Shown here: positions 52,245 through 62,836 of the stretch, piece after piece
Layout: the number at the start of each line of letters is the position of its first letter
Position numbering within the stretch: the first letter of the stretch is position 1
Assembly (NCBI GenBank): GCA_964019425.1
Contig: OZ025806.1
Span: 863,374 to 927,373 of the forward strand
From: Flectonema sp. DT1601
Lineage: Eukaryota > Euglenozoa > Diplonemea > Diplonemida > Diplonemidae
Direction: 5' to 3'
Length of the DNA stretch: 64,000 nucleotides
Program-made: the position numbers and the translations under genes
Notes under the pieces: model-generated
The model's database searches: none
The model's input: the letters and a program-made list of their open reading frames with translations, nothing else
Told to the model about the DNA's origin: nothing

Positions 52245-54290
52245 ATGAGTAAGAATGACGATGATTGGGGAGTTCCTCTTGAAGAACACGACGATCAATT
52301 AGATCCTTCATACGAAGCTAAGAGGAGAAAGTTGAAATGTGATTTTGAAGCATGGTGGGTGAACGACGATGATCAAAAACAATCAAATAAATTATCAACA
52401 GTTAAACTAGCAGACCTTGAGTTGATTGGAGTTGAAGTGTTGTACATTCGCGTTGATATAAACAAAGAATTTGAAGACGCCTGTCCGTGGACCTCACCAT
52501 CAGGAAAAGAGCTCACTTCATTCCGTAAAGAGAACGGTTTAGACTGGGCAAGTGTTCAAACCTTTAGTTCTAAGCAATCTGATTATAAATCACTTGTTGG
52601 GAAGTCTTTTGAGGAGCATCTTCAAAATGATGATGAAGGATTCTACATTATCGATGGCTGTTACTTCATCGACATCCGATCAAATGACGACAAGTGGATT
52701 AGAATTAAGTGTCAAAGTGGTCACGTAGTTACTTTACCAAAAGGAATATATCGAAGATTCACTCCTGATGATGACAACTATGCAAAGGTTATGAGACTTT
52801 CAGAGAGGGAACCCACTACAGCTGTTGTTAGATGTGAGGTTTGTATTTTTATGATGTGAGGAAGTTATCTATTTTTTAATAATCACACTTACCCCTCCCT
52901 AACACAGAAAACGGATGTCGGACGCAGCCGTCAAAGTTATCTCAGAAAGTACGGATCTGACAAACCAGAAGTTTGGTGGATGGCTGACGAGATAACCGAC
53001 TCCAGAGCTGAAAACAGAAACAAGAATGCTCCAGCTGTTGAACCAGAAACGTTAGAGGAACTTGGTGTATTGAGCTTTCTTATCCCTGTCGAACAAAAGT
53101 ACGAAAACGCATTACCTTGGGAACCCAAAACCGATAAACAAAAAACTGACAGACTCGCTCACTTCCGTCAACAAATGGGAATGAACTACGCTGACGTAAT
53201 TACCATCAATAAAGATAAACTTCCTGGATACGAAGATAAAATTAAAATGTTCTTCGAGGAACATCTTCACGACGATGACGAAGTTCGCTACATCCTTGAC
53301 GGCAGCGGGTTCTTCGATGTCCGTTCCAAAGGAGACAAATGGATTAGAATTCATTGTAAGGCTGGTCACTTGATTACACTACCAAAGGGAATCTATCACA
53401 GATTCACTCCAGATGCTAATGACTTCGCACAGGCGATGAGACTATTTGTTGGTGAACCAATATGGACACCTGTAAACAGATCTGAGGTATGTGTTTGTTT
53501 ATATCTTTCTATTGGTGTAACTGTTACGGTATTGGATCTCAAGTATTTCTATTCACAATACCCTTCTTGTATTAACTACCCTCATAAACAGAATGCTGAT
53601 GGTGGTAACATACGTAAAGGTTATCTAAGTCTGTACGGACCAAGTGCAGGTCCCGAGGCCTGGTGGATGTCGTCTGAAATCACTAACCCGAGAGCTGAAA
53701 ACAAGAGAGACGGCGATTATTCTGTGGAACCAAGCTACTTAGAAAACCTTGGTGTTCACAGCTATATTATCCCTGTTGAAGAAAAGTACGAAAACGCCCT
53801 CCCTTGGGTTCCAACAACTGAAAGGCAAGAGACAGACGCCCTCTCCCGCTTTCGTAAAAAGATGGGAATGAACTACGCTGACGTAATTACCATCAATAAA
53901 GATAAACTTCCTGGATACGAAGATAAAATAAAAATGTTCTTCGAGGAACATCTTCACGACGATGACGAAGTTCGCTACATCGTCGACGGCAGCGGGTTCT
54001 TCGATGTCCGTTCAAAGGAAGACAAATGGATTAGAATTCATTGTAAGGCTGGTCACTTGATTACACTACCAAAGGGAATCTATCACAGATTCACTCCAGA
54101 TGCTAATGACTTCGCACAGGCGATGAGACTATTTGTTGGTGAACCAATATGGACACCTGTAAACAGATCTGAGGTATGTGTTGCTACTATGTTTTTAACT
54201 TATGTGATCAGTACTGACTACGAAACAACAACACAGGTGGCCGATCAAGGAAAGGCACGTTGTAAGTACACGAAGAAGTACTTGTCATAG
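52245..54290 (+). CDS. triple-module acireductone dioxygenase (ARD)
   Basis: Four exons: 52245-52838, 52908-53486, 53592-54173 and 54237-54290 (introns of 69, 105 and 63 bp, all phase 0 after a GAG codon). The product is 602 residues, against about 180-200 for a normal ARD. Each of exons 1-3 encodes one full ARD cupin module; exon 4 adds a 17-residue tail. ARD oxidises acireductone in methionine salvage using Fe or Ni. Modules 2 and 3 keep the ligand motif EEHLHDDDEVRY and the last His in GIYHRF. Module 1 has EEHLQNDDEGFY (Gln127 for the second His) and GIYRRF (Arg170 for the last His), so it has lost two of four metal ligands and is probably catalytically dead. Modules 2 and 3 are nearly identical over long stretches even at third positions. 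The first donor is GTTTGT, the others GTATGT. Confidence 0.9.
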
Positions 54291-54555
54291 GTCGGTTGGG
54301 TATTTGTTAAACATCACATCTGTTTTGTTGACTAACACCTTTTTTTTCTCTCCATTCTTTTTTATACCAAACATCTATTTGTATAAGGTAAACGAACACT
54401 GGCAGCACATGTATTCCCTTCTCTGAATTACGGTTCCGTGCACAAAATAAAAAGGCCAATTTTCTTTCGTTTTTTTTCATTCTTTCTTTACTTTTTTGAG
54501 TCGATCGATCATTCAGCAAATCTGAATCTCAGCCGCAGTATTCGGTTCTCTAGTC

Positions 54556-54588
<33 letters not shown>

Positions 54589-54798
54589 TCACTTCCAATA
54601 GTGATTATTCATGTTGTTTACATAATAAGATCTGTACGAATCCCAAGATGGTTTTACAGACGAACTCAAAACTTTTTATTCATATGTTACTGTCTAGTGA
54701 ACATCTAATTATATAACAGACAAAAATAAATTAAAATCTACTGACGATTAGAAACGTTTGAATTACTTATAAACATACTTTTATATTCACAAGAAGGA
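54291..54798. other. spacer with a very long T run
   Basis: A 28-T run at about 54560-54587. No gene or known repeat. 'ttatattcacaag' precedes the next ATG. Confidence 0.5.
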
Positions 54799-55626
54799 AT
54801 GGGAAGGGCCGTCGGTGGGGGAAGGCGGAAGTCTCCACCTGATTGTGAAGTCGGGTTACTTCCAATTATTTTATCATCGTCGACTGTAGTAAATTGCAAT
54901 GCGACTTCCCTCAGTGGAGGACTACCGACTTGCACGGTATTGGGAAATCCATTTTTGAGAACAAAACGCAAGACACAAGCAAGCAAATCCGAAAGAGCAA
55001 AGTCTCTGAAAAAGATTGACAGAGAAGGAAGGGAGATGGGATTCAGAGTAACAAAAGAAATGGCGAAAATGAAAAGAGATCAACAAAACCTGAAACAGCT
55101 TAGCGACGGTCTCAAAGAAGGCATCACGAAAGTGATGTCAGAAGCTGAAGCAAAGCTAGACGATTACGCAATAGTAGAAAAGAAACAACTAGACGCATTG
55201 TATTCATGTGCTAAAGAATTCTCTGAAGCATTTAATCTACAACTGGATGATGGGAATTGGTTGAATGGTTTTACTGAAATGGTGTCAGTCGTTGTGACCA
55301 ATGACAGACAACCTCCTAACTGTTATCTAACGAAGATTAATAATCTTCTTGTTGAGAAGGATAATATTATTACAGATTTTGAAAAACGGGATCATGCGGA
55401 GAGAAAGAAACGTGATCACATTGCTATGAGAAGACGGCAATGGAAAGATATAATGAGAGATGATCCGCAATACCTACCACCAATACACCAGACTTCTCCT
55501 ATCTCACCTGATAAGATTAATCTAATTCAAAATGGTGAGGATCTCTTCACTCTCGAAGTCCGACGACGAAAGCGTCAACGTAAACCCGACAAACACATTG
55601 ACAGACCTGCAGAGTTACATGCATAG
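54799..55626 (+). CDS. unrecognised basic, helical protein
   Basis: 275 residues, one exon, starting at an ATG preceded by acceptor-like 'cacaag'. Residues about 55-115 and 180-220 are Lys/Glu-rich and probably helical or coiled coil (for example SLKKIDREGREMGFRVTKEM and RDHAERKKRDHIAMRRRQW). The C-terminus has a strongly basic run (RRRKRQRK) that could act as a nuclear localisation signal. No known domain or catalytic motif is seen. Clean open frame and codon use like its neighbours support a real gene. Confidence 0.65.
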   Translation: MGRAVGGGRRKSPPDCEVGLLPIILSSSTVVNCNATSLSGGLPTCTVLGNPFLRTKRKTQASKSERAKSLKKIDREGREMGFRVTKEMAKMKRDQQNLKQLSDGLKEGITKVMSEAEAKLDDYAIVEKKQLDALYSCAKEFSEAFNLQLDDGNWLNGFTEMVSVVVTNDRQPPNCYLTKINNLLVEKDNIITDFEKRDHAERKKRDHIAMRRRQWKDIMRDDPQYLPPIHQTSPISPDKINLIQNGEDLFTLEVRRRKRQRKPDKHIDRPAELHA

Positions 55627-55851
55627 TCCATCCTTTATTCTTAAATTATTGTTACTACCGCAACAGTATTGCTTGTAGCCATGTTGCCATTTGTGGTCTA
55701 CTTCTGTAGTACCAAAATAGTTTCTCAATAGCTATTAATTAGTGTCTCTGTGGTGTTTTATTACTCTATTTCTTTTAACAGACTTTTGATTGTGGGAATT
55801 ATTGTAATCTGTTTTTTGTGTTGTGTTTTTATTGACTTTTCTCTCAGCGGT

Positions 55852-56649
55852 ATGACACACCAACATGTTCATCCCTCTCAGCATACTGTTTCGGGAATGT
55901 CGTTTCAGTATCAACAGCAGGGAGGGTTTGACCAATCAATGATGTCGCATGTCAATCCTCAAGGGAGTTATACATGGCCACCACAGTATCCATCTCCTCC
56001 GGTGCAATTCCACACATACGATTCTCCGACGGTCGAAGACAGTACTGAGAACATAAAAACTCTTTACGTTACTGGTCTTCCCTATGATGCCACCGACAGA
56101 GAATTATATCTCCTTTTTGGTTCTTGTAAAGGATTTGATAAAAGTATGATTGTCAGCGAGGGAAACGGAAATCGTCCCTACGGATTTGTCAGCTTCGAAA
56201 CCGTCAAAGATGCTAAAATGGCAGCGCAAAGACTATCTGGGTTTCAGTTCGATCCTGTCGACATAACAAAACTAAAGCTTCAACTCTCCAAGAAGAATAC
56301 CCCTGATTGGTTTAATACTTCCTGTGCATCTCCTGCGAGTGTTTGTCGAAGGTTTATGTCGATGCCGGTTAAGCCAAAAACAATTTATGTTTCAAAGATT
56401 CCGACCACTATAACAAAAGATCTATTTGAGTACTTGGTAGCGACAAGTTTCGCTGCAACTGCTACTGGTGTGCGATACACACCGACTGAGAAGAAGATGT
56501 CGTATGCTTTTATTGGTTTTAAGGATCATGATGGAGCTCGTGAGGCAATTGATATTCTCGATGGTAGAGTCTTAACACATCAAGGTATCACTTCAACTTT
56601 GAGTGCTTCGTTTGCTATCACTGAATGGGACCCAAAAAGTAAAAAATAA
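55852..56649 (+). CDS. RBPMS/couch-potato-like protein with two RRM domains
   Basis: 265 residues. The ATG at 55852 is chosen because 'gacttttctctcag' then cggt directly precedes it, the same AG-CGGT arrangement as before the ARD gene. The N-terminal 65 residues are Gln/Pro/Tyr-rich. RRM1 (about 68-150) has RNP2 TLYVTGLPYD, then RELYLLFGSCKGFDKSMI and RNP1 RPYGFVSFE, a very close fit to the RBPMS/Cpo-type RRM. RRM2 (about 172-255) has TIYVSKIP and SYAFIGFKD. These proteins bind RNA and in other eukaryotes regulate mRNA fate. RBPMS relatives in animals dimerise through the RRM; whether this one does is unknown. Confidence 0.88.
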   Translation: MTHQHVHPSQHTVSGMSFQYQQQGGFDQSMMSHVNPQGSYTWPPQYPSPPVQFHTYDSPTVEDSTENIKTLYVTGLPYDATDRELYLLFGSCKGFDKSMIVSEGNGNRPYGFVSFETVKDAKMAAQRLSGFQFDPVDITKLKLQLSKKNTPDWFNTSCASPASVCRRFMSMPVKPKTIYVSKIPTTITKDLFEYLVATSFAATATGVRYTPTEKKMSYAFIGFKDHDGAREAIDILDGRVLTHQGITSTLSASFAITEWDPKSKK

Positions 56650-59296
56650 CTGCTCAGCCACTCATTCTGTTAGTATCCTGCGTTCACTGATATTTACATA
56701 GGGGGACTGTGTTAAATGGTAATGTTGACGTGAGGCCTGGCACCGCAGTGTCCCCCTTGCTTTCTTTGCTGAAAAGTGCTGGGTAAGAGGAATGGACTGA
56801 AGAAGGATTGTTTAATCTTAGCCCGAAACCAACCATTATTTGTTTGTTGTCCTACGAACTTTGATTGAATTTTCCCGCTCTCTCCCCTTCGTTTGACTGA
56901 TAACCATTAATACTAACTTCTCAACCACCTTTTTGTAATTCCCAAATAGTAGTAGCCTACCTTCGTAGAGGAGGTGGATTCTATAGAAGCTAACAAATCC
57001 TTTTCTTTTCTTTTCTTTCCAAAACTCATCTGAATTTTTAACCAACCTCTTTAAAGTACTGTTGGAGCGCGAACCGCGTTCTGACAGGAGTGAGAGGAGA
57101 GGGAAATAAGACAAAAAAAAAAAAAAAAAACTTTTTATTTTCTCCGTGCAACTACTCTGACTGGATATCGGTCAGCAATATTATGAAGCTGAACGGAAAC
57201 GTGTTGTACCTGAGGGATATGAAGCCGATGTTGGCGAAGGAAAGAACCGTCGGAGCGCGAACCACGTTCCGAGGTATCTTAACAAGTCTTCTACGCTTTT
57301 GTTTCCTTATTTATTATTATTTCGTCGTCTTTCACACTGTAAATTACTGCAAATTTAAACCAGATTTCTTTTCCACTACGAGAACAAAAAATTTGTTTTT
57401 GTTCTCGTAGTGGAAAAGAATAAAAAATTTCTTTTTTTTCGCGAGTTAGTCAATTCATCAATTCTGTTCCTTTCAATTTTGAATGTTAAACGTCAAGTTT
57501 ATGTTCTTTAATTCTTTTTCTTGCTTATTCATACCAAATCTAAACAAAGCCAATCCTCTTTCTACTACCTCTGTATGGAGGCCCCCGAAGAGCTACCCAG
57601 TACTCTTGGCGGTCTTACAAATACTCGGTTGCCCGTTGTCTTGCTAACAAGAATAAAGTATCCAGAACTTACTGATGAAGGCATAAAGGGGACAAGTAGT
57701 ATAAGATTAAAGGCTCCTGGTTTTTATGGAAAAGCAGAACAATTGTGTTTTTTTTTTATATAAATTTTTTTTTTTTTTTTAAATATTTTTGATTTGTTGT
57801 AATTATCTTCTTAGAAAAAAACTAATAATTTAATTAACCTATCCTAACGCCACGTTGTCCCCCCTTACTTTCTTCGCTGAAGAGGGCTGGGTAAGGGGAA
57901 TGGTCCGAAGAAAGATTTTTTTTTTTTTAATTTTAGCCCGAAACCAACTATTATTTTTTTTTTGTTGTCCTACATTGTTTTGCATTTATTTTGATTTTTT
58001 TTTAATTCACTGATAGCCCTTAATACTAACTAAGCATTAGAGTTTTTATATGGGACAGTGTTAAATAATTCCTCTTCTAACTAAACTAAACTAAACTTCT
58101 GAGTAGCACAAACGTGATAAGTAGGAGACCTTGCTTTCCTGCTGAAGAGGGCTGGGCAAAGGTGTGTGGTCCGAAGTTTCTTTTTTTGTGCTAATTCAAA
58201 ATGAACCAGTGTTTATTTGATGTCTTTATGAATTTATTATTTTGATTTTACAATTTTATTCTTGTGAACTCCCTCTCCCCGCCTTCATTCTGGATAACGC
58301 TACCATAATTTATTTAAGGTGAGTGCTCCGCTAGTGTGCTACAAACTATCAATTTTTGCTAACATATTTTTTTCAAAGAATTGTTGATTTTAAGCAAGTA
58401 ATTTGTAGGTGAAACCTACACTCTGCCGTATTACATTATATCCTGGTTTTGGTTTCCCAGGGCTCACTATTAATTCAAAATTGAATTACTCGATTACCTA
58501 CTGCACTGAATGACAACATGGAAAAAGAGATGTGTATGCAGCTAAGTTAGAAACATTTATTAAAATATGTCATATATTATGAAGTATTTACGTCAATTGC
58601 AGAGTGTATACCTACACTAACATTACCTTTAGTCACTGTATCTCAGTACTAATGTTAAATTATCGGTATGTTGTTTATGATGCAATACATTTGTATTTTA
58701 CGTACAAACTCGAACAGTTAATCTCCCCCGCCTTGCAATTCTTCTTTGATTAACTACGAATATTTTTTCAGTCAAGTACTTGATATTAATTTTGTTTTTT
58801 AATACCTAAAGTTGTTACTGTTTTTACATTGTCAAAGTTTCACCCTCCCGCCTTGCATTTTGTGTGGACGGAATCCAGTTATGATTCATGTGTAATTTGT
58901 TGTGCTGTTAAACTTGATTTATCCAAGTCACCCCCTAATAGCTAAAAAAGCTAATTGGTTTGGTTTCCTACCCTGGTTTTATTTGAGATTCGATGGCTTG
59001 TTGATCTTTAATTAAACTTCCTAACATTTACGAATGGTGATTCCTTATCACGATTCGTAAACATAATCAATTCGGTGTTTTTTATAACCTGTCATTGATG
59101 GCAGTTTGTTGTTTTTTTTTTTTTTTTTTTAAATTTTTTTTTTTTTTTTTTTTTTGTGCCCATGTTTTGTCGCCCGTGTTTTGCCACCAGGTCTGCTTCT
59201 GTAGCACTGTAAGATTTTCCTATGTACTACAGAAAAGATAAAATAAAAATTAATTTTTTTTTTTTTTTTTCCTCCACCTCCACAGGAGTTAACAGT
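56650..59296. repeat. repeat-rich spacer with a strong hairpin
   Basis: No gene is supported. Three related segments around 'gctgaagagggctgggtaag' then ggaatggtccgaag lie at about 56741-56850, 57850-57975 and 58120-58185. 'ggagcgcgaacc' recurs at about 57065 and 57251. 58640-58935 holds the composite 'aatgttaaattatc ... agtcaagtacttgatatta ... gattcatgt' repeats. Long T runs lie at about 59108-59155 and 59252-59270. The end (a T run, then cctccacctccacag) is a strong splice acceptor next to the carrier start. Confidence 0.65.
57366..57420. repeat. perfect 25-bp inverted repeat with a 5-base loop
   Basis: Left arm 57366-57390 (ttcttttccactacgagaac plus five A) and right arm 57396-57420 are exact reverse complements, separated by atttg. 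As RNA it would be a long, fully paired hairpin. No second copy was noticed in the window. It could be a remnant of a small transposon, a small-RNA precursor or an end-processing signal. Confidence 0.85.
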
Positions 59297-60350
59297 ATGA
59301 CGACAGTAGTTGGCCATTTCCCGGAAGGTACTTGGGATGCTAAATATCTGAACCCAAAAACTCCACACGACATCAAGTATTACCAAACCTGTCAGATCGG
59401 AGGGCTCTTCTCATGTGGTTTAACACACTTAGTAGTGTCCCCTTTAGAATTGGTTAAATGCAGAATGCAAGTATGTTCTTTTGCTACTTCTATTAGGTCA
59501 CTTTACAAATCCGATTGTAAAAAAAAAACAACAAAAATAGTTAAAGCCACAAGAATATACCAACCTGAGACAGGGTATGAAGCAAGTAGTCATTACTGAG
59601 GGATCAAAAGGAATAATAAGGGGATGGGTTCCTAGTTTTGTTGGATACTCATTGCAGGGGTTATGCAAATTTGGACTTTATGAAATATTCAAAGACGGTT
59701 TCATGAATACAGCAGGAGAAGATAACAGCGCCAACTACAATAGGTTGATATGGCTTTCTGCAGCTGGTTGTGCAGAGTTTGTTGCATCTGTTGCGTTATG
59801 TCCTATAGAAAAGATTAAATTTCGAATGCAAACTTCTCCTCACGGGACTTTTCCATCGAAAATATGTCCTGCTTGGTGGAACTTAGTAGCATATCGATCT
59901 AAGAATAAGTTTCCACTCGGAGGACTTGTTCCACTTTGGTGTCGTCAGATACCTTACACTATGGTTCAATTTCTTGTCTTTGAGGCATCTGTTGATACTT
60001 TTTATAATAACTTTCTCACATCTCAAAGAGATTCATATTCTCGATTCCAACAACTATCAGTGTCCTTCGCTTCGGGTTACATCGCGGGTGTGATGTGTGC
60101 CATTATTTCCCAACCAGCTGACGTTCTAAATTCTCTCCAATCTAGAGAGATAAACATCAATAAAGGTCTTCTTGATATCATCAAAGAAACAGATCTCAAA
60201 ACCCTTTTAACGAGGGGATTGATATCAAGAATATCTATGATAAGTGCTTTGACTGCTTTCCAGTGGTGTGTTTTTACGATCGTAATTTTTTTTTTCCTCC
60301 TTTTTTTTTTTTTGAACCAACAAAGTCGGAGAACAAACTATTCAGATTAA
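59297..60350 (+). CDS. mitochondrial phosphate carrier, SLC25A3-type
   Basis: Exon 1 59297-59470 and exon 2 from 59541 (70-bp GT-AG intron, phase 0), about 327 residues to the open-frame end. Three carrier repeats are visible with signatures SPLELVKCRMQ (ends exon 1), CPIEKIKFRMQ and QPADVLNSLQ. IIRGWVPSFVGYSLQGLCKFG is typical of the animal/plant phosphate carrier branch, which imports phosphate with protons across the inner mitochondrial membrane. The stretch after TAFQW at about 60262 becomes Phe/Leu-rich over T runs and does not look like a carrier end, so the true 3' end is probably spliced (a gtaatt donor lies at about 60280) and the coordinate 60350 is uncertain. Start chosen by the strong acceptor 11 bases upstream. 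Confidence 0.85.
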
Positions 60351-60590
60351 GAGCCGTTTATTTATTATGTCGAATGTTATCTATTTCCCTCTGCCCAGTA
60401 TTACCTTTTTTTTTTTTTTTTTTTTTTTTTGAGTGTTTCACTACCGTGTTTCTCCTTCTTTTTGTTACTGCTATAATTGCTTAGGCGCTGTCCAAAACAC
60501 CTTTTATTTATAAACACCTGTCTGAGATCAACAATTCTTTTTTTTTTTTTTTGATATTATCACCTGTCACTCCTCACTACTAATTAATTG

Positions 60591-60627
<37 letters not shown>

Positions 60628-61051
60628 AAAAATCTAAAAACAGGCTGTTATACGATAGCATTAAAACATTGTCGGGGTTTGAGACTTCAGGTGGAAATAA
60701 AGTCATCGCACGAACTCAAGAACAAAGAGATCGGAATGAGATAATTTCATGGTAGCCAGCCAGTTACTGGAAATGGAAAGATCTGCTATCCTTTTAGACA
60801 GCTGAGGAATTTAAAAAAATAATCATTTCAGCCTTTATCACTTCGATAAAGCATCCACGAACAGCATGCTGTCCGGTCCGCTCCGATTTTTTTTTTAAAC
60901 CATATTCTTAAGCGTGTGCCCATCATTCTATCATAAGGAAAGGCAGGGAATACGAAGGTGGGATTGAGAGCATGGCGAAGTGTTTTGTTTGTCGTTGTAT
61001 AGTTTTAAATATTATTTCCACAACAGCTATCTTAAAGACTAATTATCTAAA
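60351..61051. other. spacer between the two phosphate carriers
   Basis: Contains a run of more than 30 A (about 60591-60624), T runs at about 60405-60430 and 60538-60552, and possibly the missing last exon of the first carrier. No other gene. 'atttccacaacag' lies 26 bases before the next ATG. Confidence 0.5.
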
Positions 61052-61984
61052 ATGGGAGACAAGTCATATGACGTTACCTACTTCCTTAAGGGAGCCCTTG
61101 CTGGAGGTATCTGCTGCAGTGTCACTCACGGAGCCCTCTGCCCTGTTGATGTTGTGAAGACGAAGATCCAATTGGAACCAACTGTTTACAACAGAGGTAT
61201 GATTGGAGGATTCAAGCAACTTATTGAGAAGGAAGGTATGGGTGCTCTTGCTACTGGATTAGGACCAACAGCTGTTGGATACTTCGTTCAGGGATGGTTC
61301 AAGTTCGGAGGAGTTGAGTACTTCAAGATCAACTCCGCCCAGAGGTTGGGAGTTGAGGACGCCTGGAAGTACCGTTTCCCAATCTACTTGGGAGCCGCCG
61401 CATGCGCTGAGTTCATCGCAGACATCTTCCTTTGCCCACTTGAGGCGACTCGTATCAAGTTGGTTGCCAACCCATCATACGCAAGTGGACTTATGTCAGC
61501 ATTCCCAAAGATCATCAAAGATGAAGGAGTAGTAAGAGGATTCTACTCTGGGTTTGGACCAATCTGCTTCAAGCAGATCCCATACACGATGACCAAGTTC
61601 GCTGTTCAGGGAGTTGCTGCTGAGAAAATCTACCTGGCGACTGGAAACAACGTCAAGACTGCGTCTGACGGAACCAAGTTGTCGGTCTCTTTGGCCTCGG
61701 GTGTTATCGCTGGTGTTGCCGCCGCTATCATTTCCCACCCTGCTGACACTCTTCTCTCGTTGGTGAACAAGAAGGGAGCTGGTGGTGACGGATCGATCAC
61801 AAGCCGTTTGGTGAACCTCGCAAAGGAGACTGGATTCAAGAAACTTTGCTTGACTGGTTTGGGAGCCCGTTGCGTGATGATCGGAACCTTGACTGCCGGA
61901 CAGTTCGCAATCTTCGACACCGTCTTGGCCGCCACTGGTGCCCAGAAGTTCCACTTCACTGAACCAAAGTCTGTCCAGGCTTAA
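61052..61984 (+). CDS. mitochondrial phosphate carrier, Mir1-type
   Basis: 310 residues, one exon. Three carrier repeats carry CPVDVVKTKIQ, CPLEATRIKL and HPADTLLSLVNK, plus GLGPTAVGYFVQGWFKFGGVEYFK and FGPICFKQIPYTMTKF, all typical of phosphate carriers; SGVIAGVAAAIISHPADTLL fits the fungal Mir1 branch best. It imports phosphate for ATP synthesis. Codon choice differs sharply from all neighbours: C- or G-ending codons (ggc/gga, aag, atc, ttc) dominate, which suggests strong expression. It lies about 0.7 kb after a second, more diverged phosphate carrier on the same strand. Confidence 0.95.
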   Translation: MGDKSYDVTYFLKGALAGGICCSVTHGALCPVDVVKTKIQLEPTVYNRGMIGGFKQLIEKEGMGALATGLGPTAVGYFVQGWFKFGGVEYFKINSAQRLGVEDAWKYRFPIYLGAAACAEFIADIFLCPLEATRIKLVANPSYASGLMSAFPKIIKDEGVVRGFYSGFGPICFKQIPYTMTKFAVQGVAAEKIYLATGNNVKTASDGTKLSVSLASGVIAGVAAAIISHPADTLLSLVNKKGAGGDGSITSRLVNLAKETGFKKLCLTGLGARCVMIGTLTAGQFAIFDTVLAATGAQKFHFTEPKSVQA

Positions 61985-62836
61985 GATCATCATTTCGATT
62001 AATGAGGATCAGGTCGTAGTGTTAAACATGTTGAACATCACTGATGCAATGAGATCGTTTTTATATGTATATTATGAATGTGGCATCTCAGGCAGCTGAA
62101 TGTGACAGCTGCGAAATGAGTGAAAGACAAGAAAAACGGAAAGAAAAAAATGAAAAAAAAAAAAAAATAGTTGAAGAATATAGTACAAAAGACTTTGTCA
62201 CCCTGCGACGTGGACTGAGCTTCAAGCAATGGGTGCTCCGTATATATTTCCTTTCTTTATTTTCTTCGCCTACATCGGATACTCAGGGAAGGCGGCTTAT
62301 CACCTTTTCCTTTTTATGAGTTTCTGCTTTGCTTTATTAGTTCTTTTTTCCCACCTCAAGCAGTTTTATCCTCACCATTGACAGGCAGCAGGATAACGAT
62401 TCCTTTGATGGGCTTGTTGTTAGTTTTTGTGAGTTTTTCGAAATAATTATTAGCGTCTTTGAGAAAATATTTCAAAAAAAATAAAGAAGGGAGGGGAGGG
62501 GGAAAAAAAAAAAAAAAAAACAGTAAATGCCAAAACCCAACGAAGGGAAAACAATGAGATGCTGCTTAGCACGTTTTTTAAAATAGCACCTCAGAATTGG
62601 CATTTCGCTTTGTACTTTATTTTTTTTCCCTTTTTTTTTTTGATGTCTCCCTTTCCTTCACTCCCCATTTTATTTTTCAAAAAATCCTTGCTTCTGTCAT
62701 GACATGTTCACATTGAAAAGTGTTTTTTGAGTTTACTCTTTTTCATTATAATTATTTTATCTGAAAAAAAAAAAAGGGAGGAATCGAAAGAAAAGGAAGA
62801 GAGAGAAAAACACTAAAATAAAACAATCACACAACT
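61985..62836. other. spacer after the Mir1-type carrier
   Basis: No gene. Lys-rich reading of an A-rich stretch near 62120-62170 is compositional. An 18-base A run lies at 62503-62520 and T runs at about 62620-62640. No acceptor as clear as at other genes precedes the next ATG. Confidence 0.5.

Noticed and set aside
57090-57410. Open frame containing MKLNGNVLYLRDMKPMLAKE
   Set aside because: The middle part looks peptide-like but it is embedded in repeats and homopolymers, with no supporting motif; it may be an old repeat ORF fragment.
60591-60624. A run as the poly-A tail of a retrocopy
   Set aside because: No gene-like sequence ends at it and no flanking target duplication is visible; many similar runs occur in this DNA.
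62065-62319. Lys/Glu-rich open frame after the Mir1-type carrier
   Set aside because: Its composition comes from an A-rich run; probably 3' UTR.
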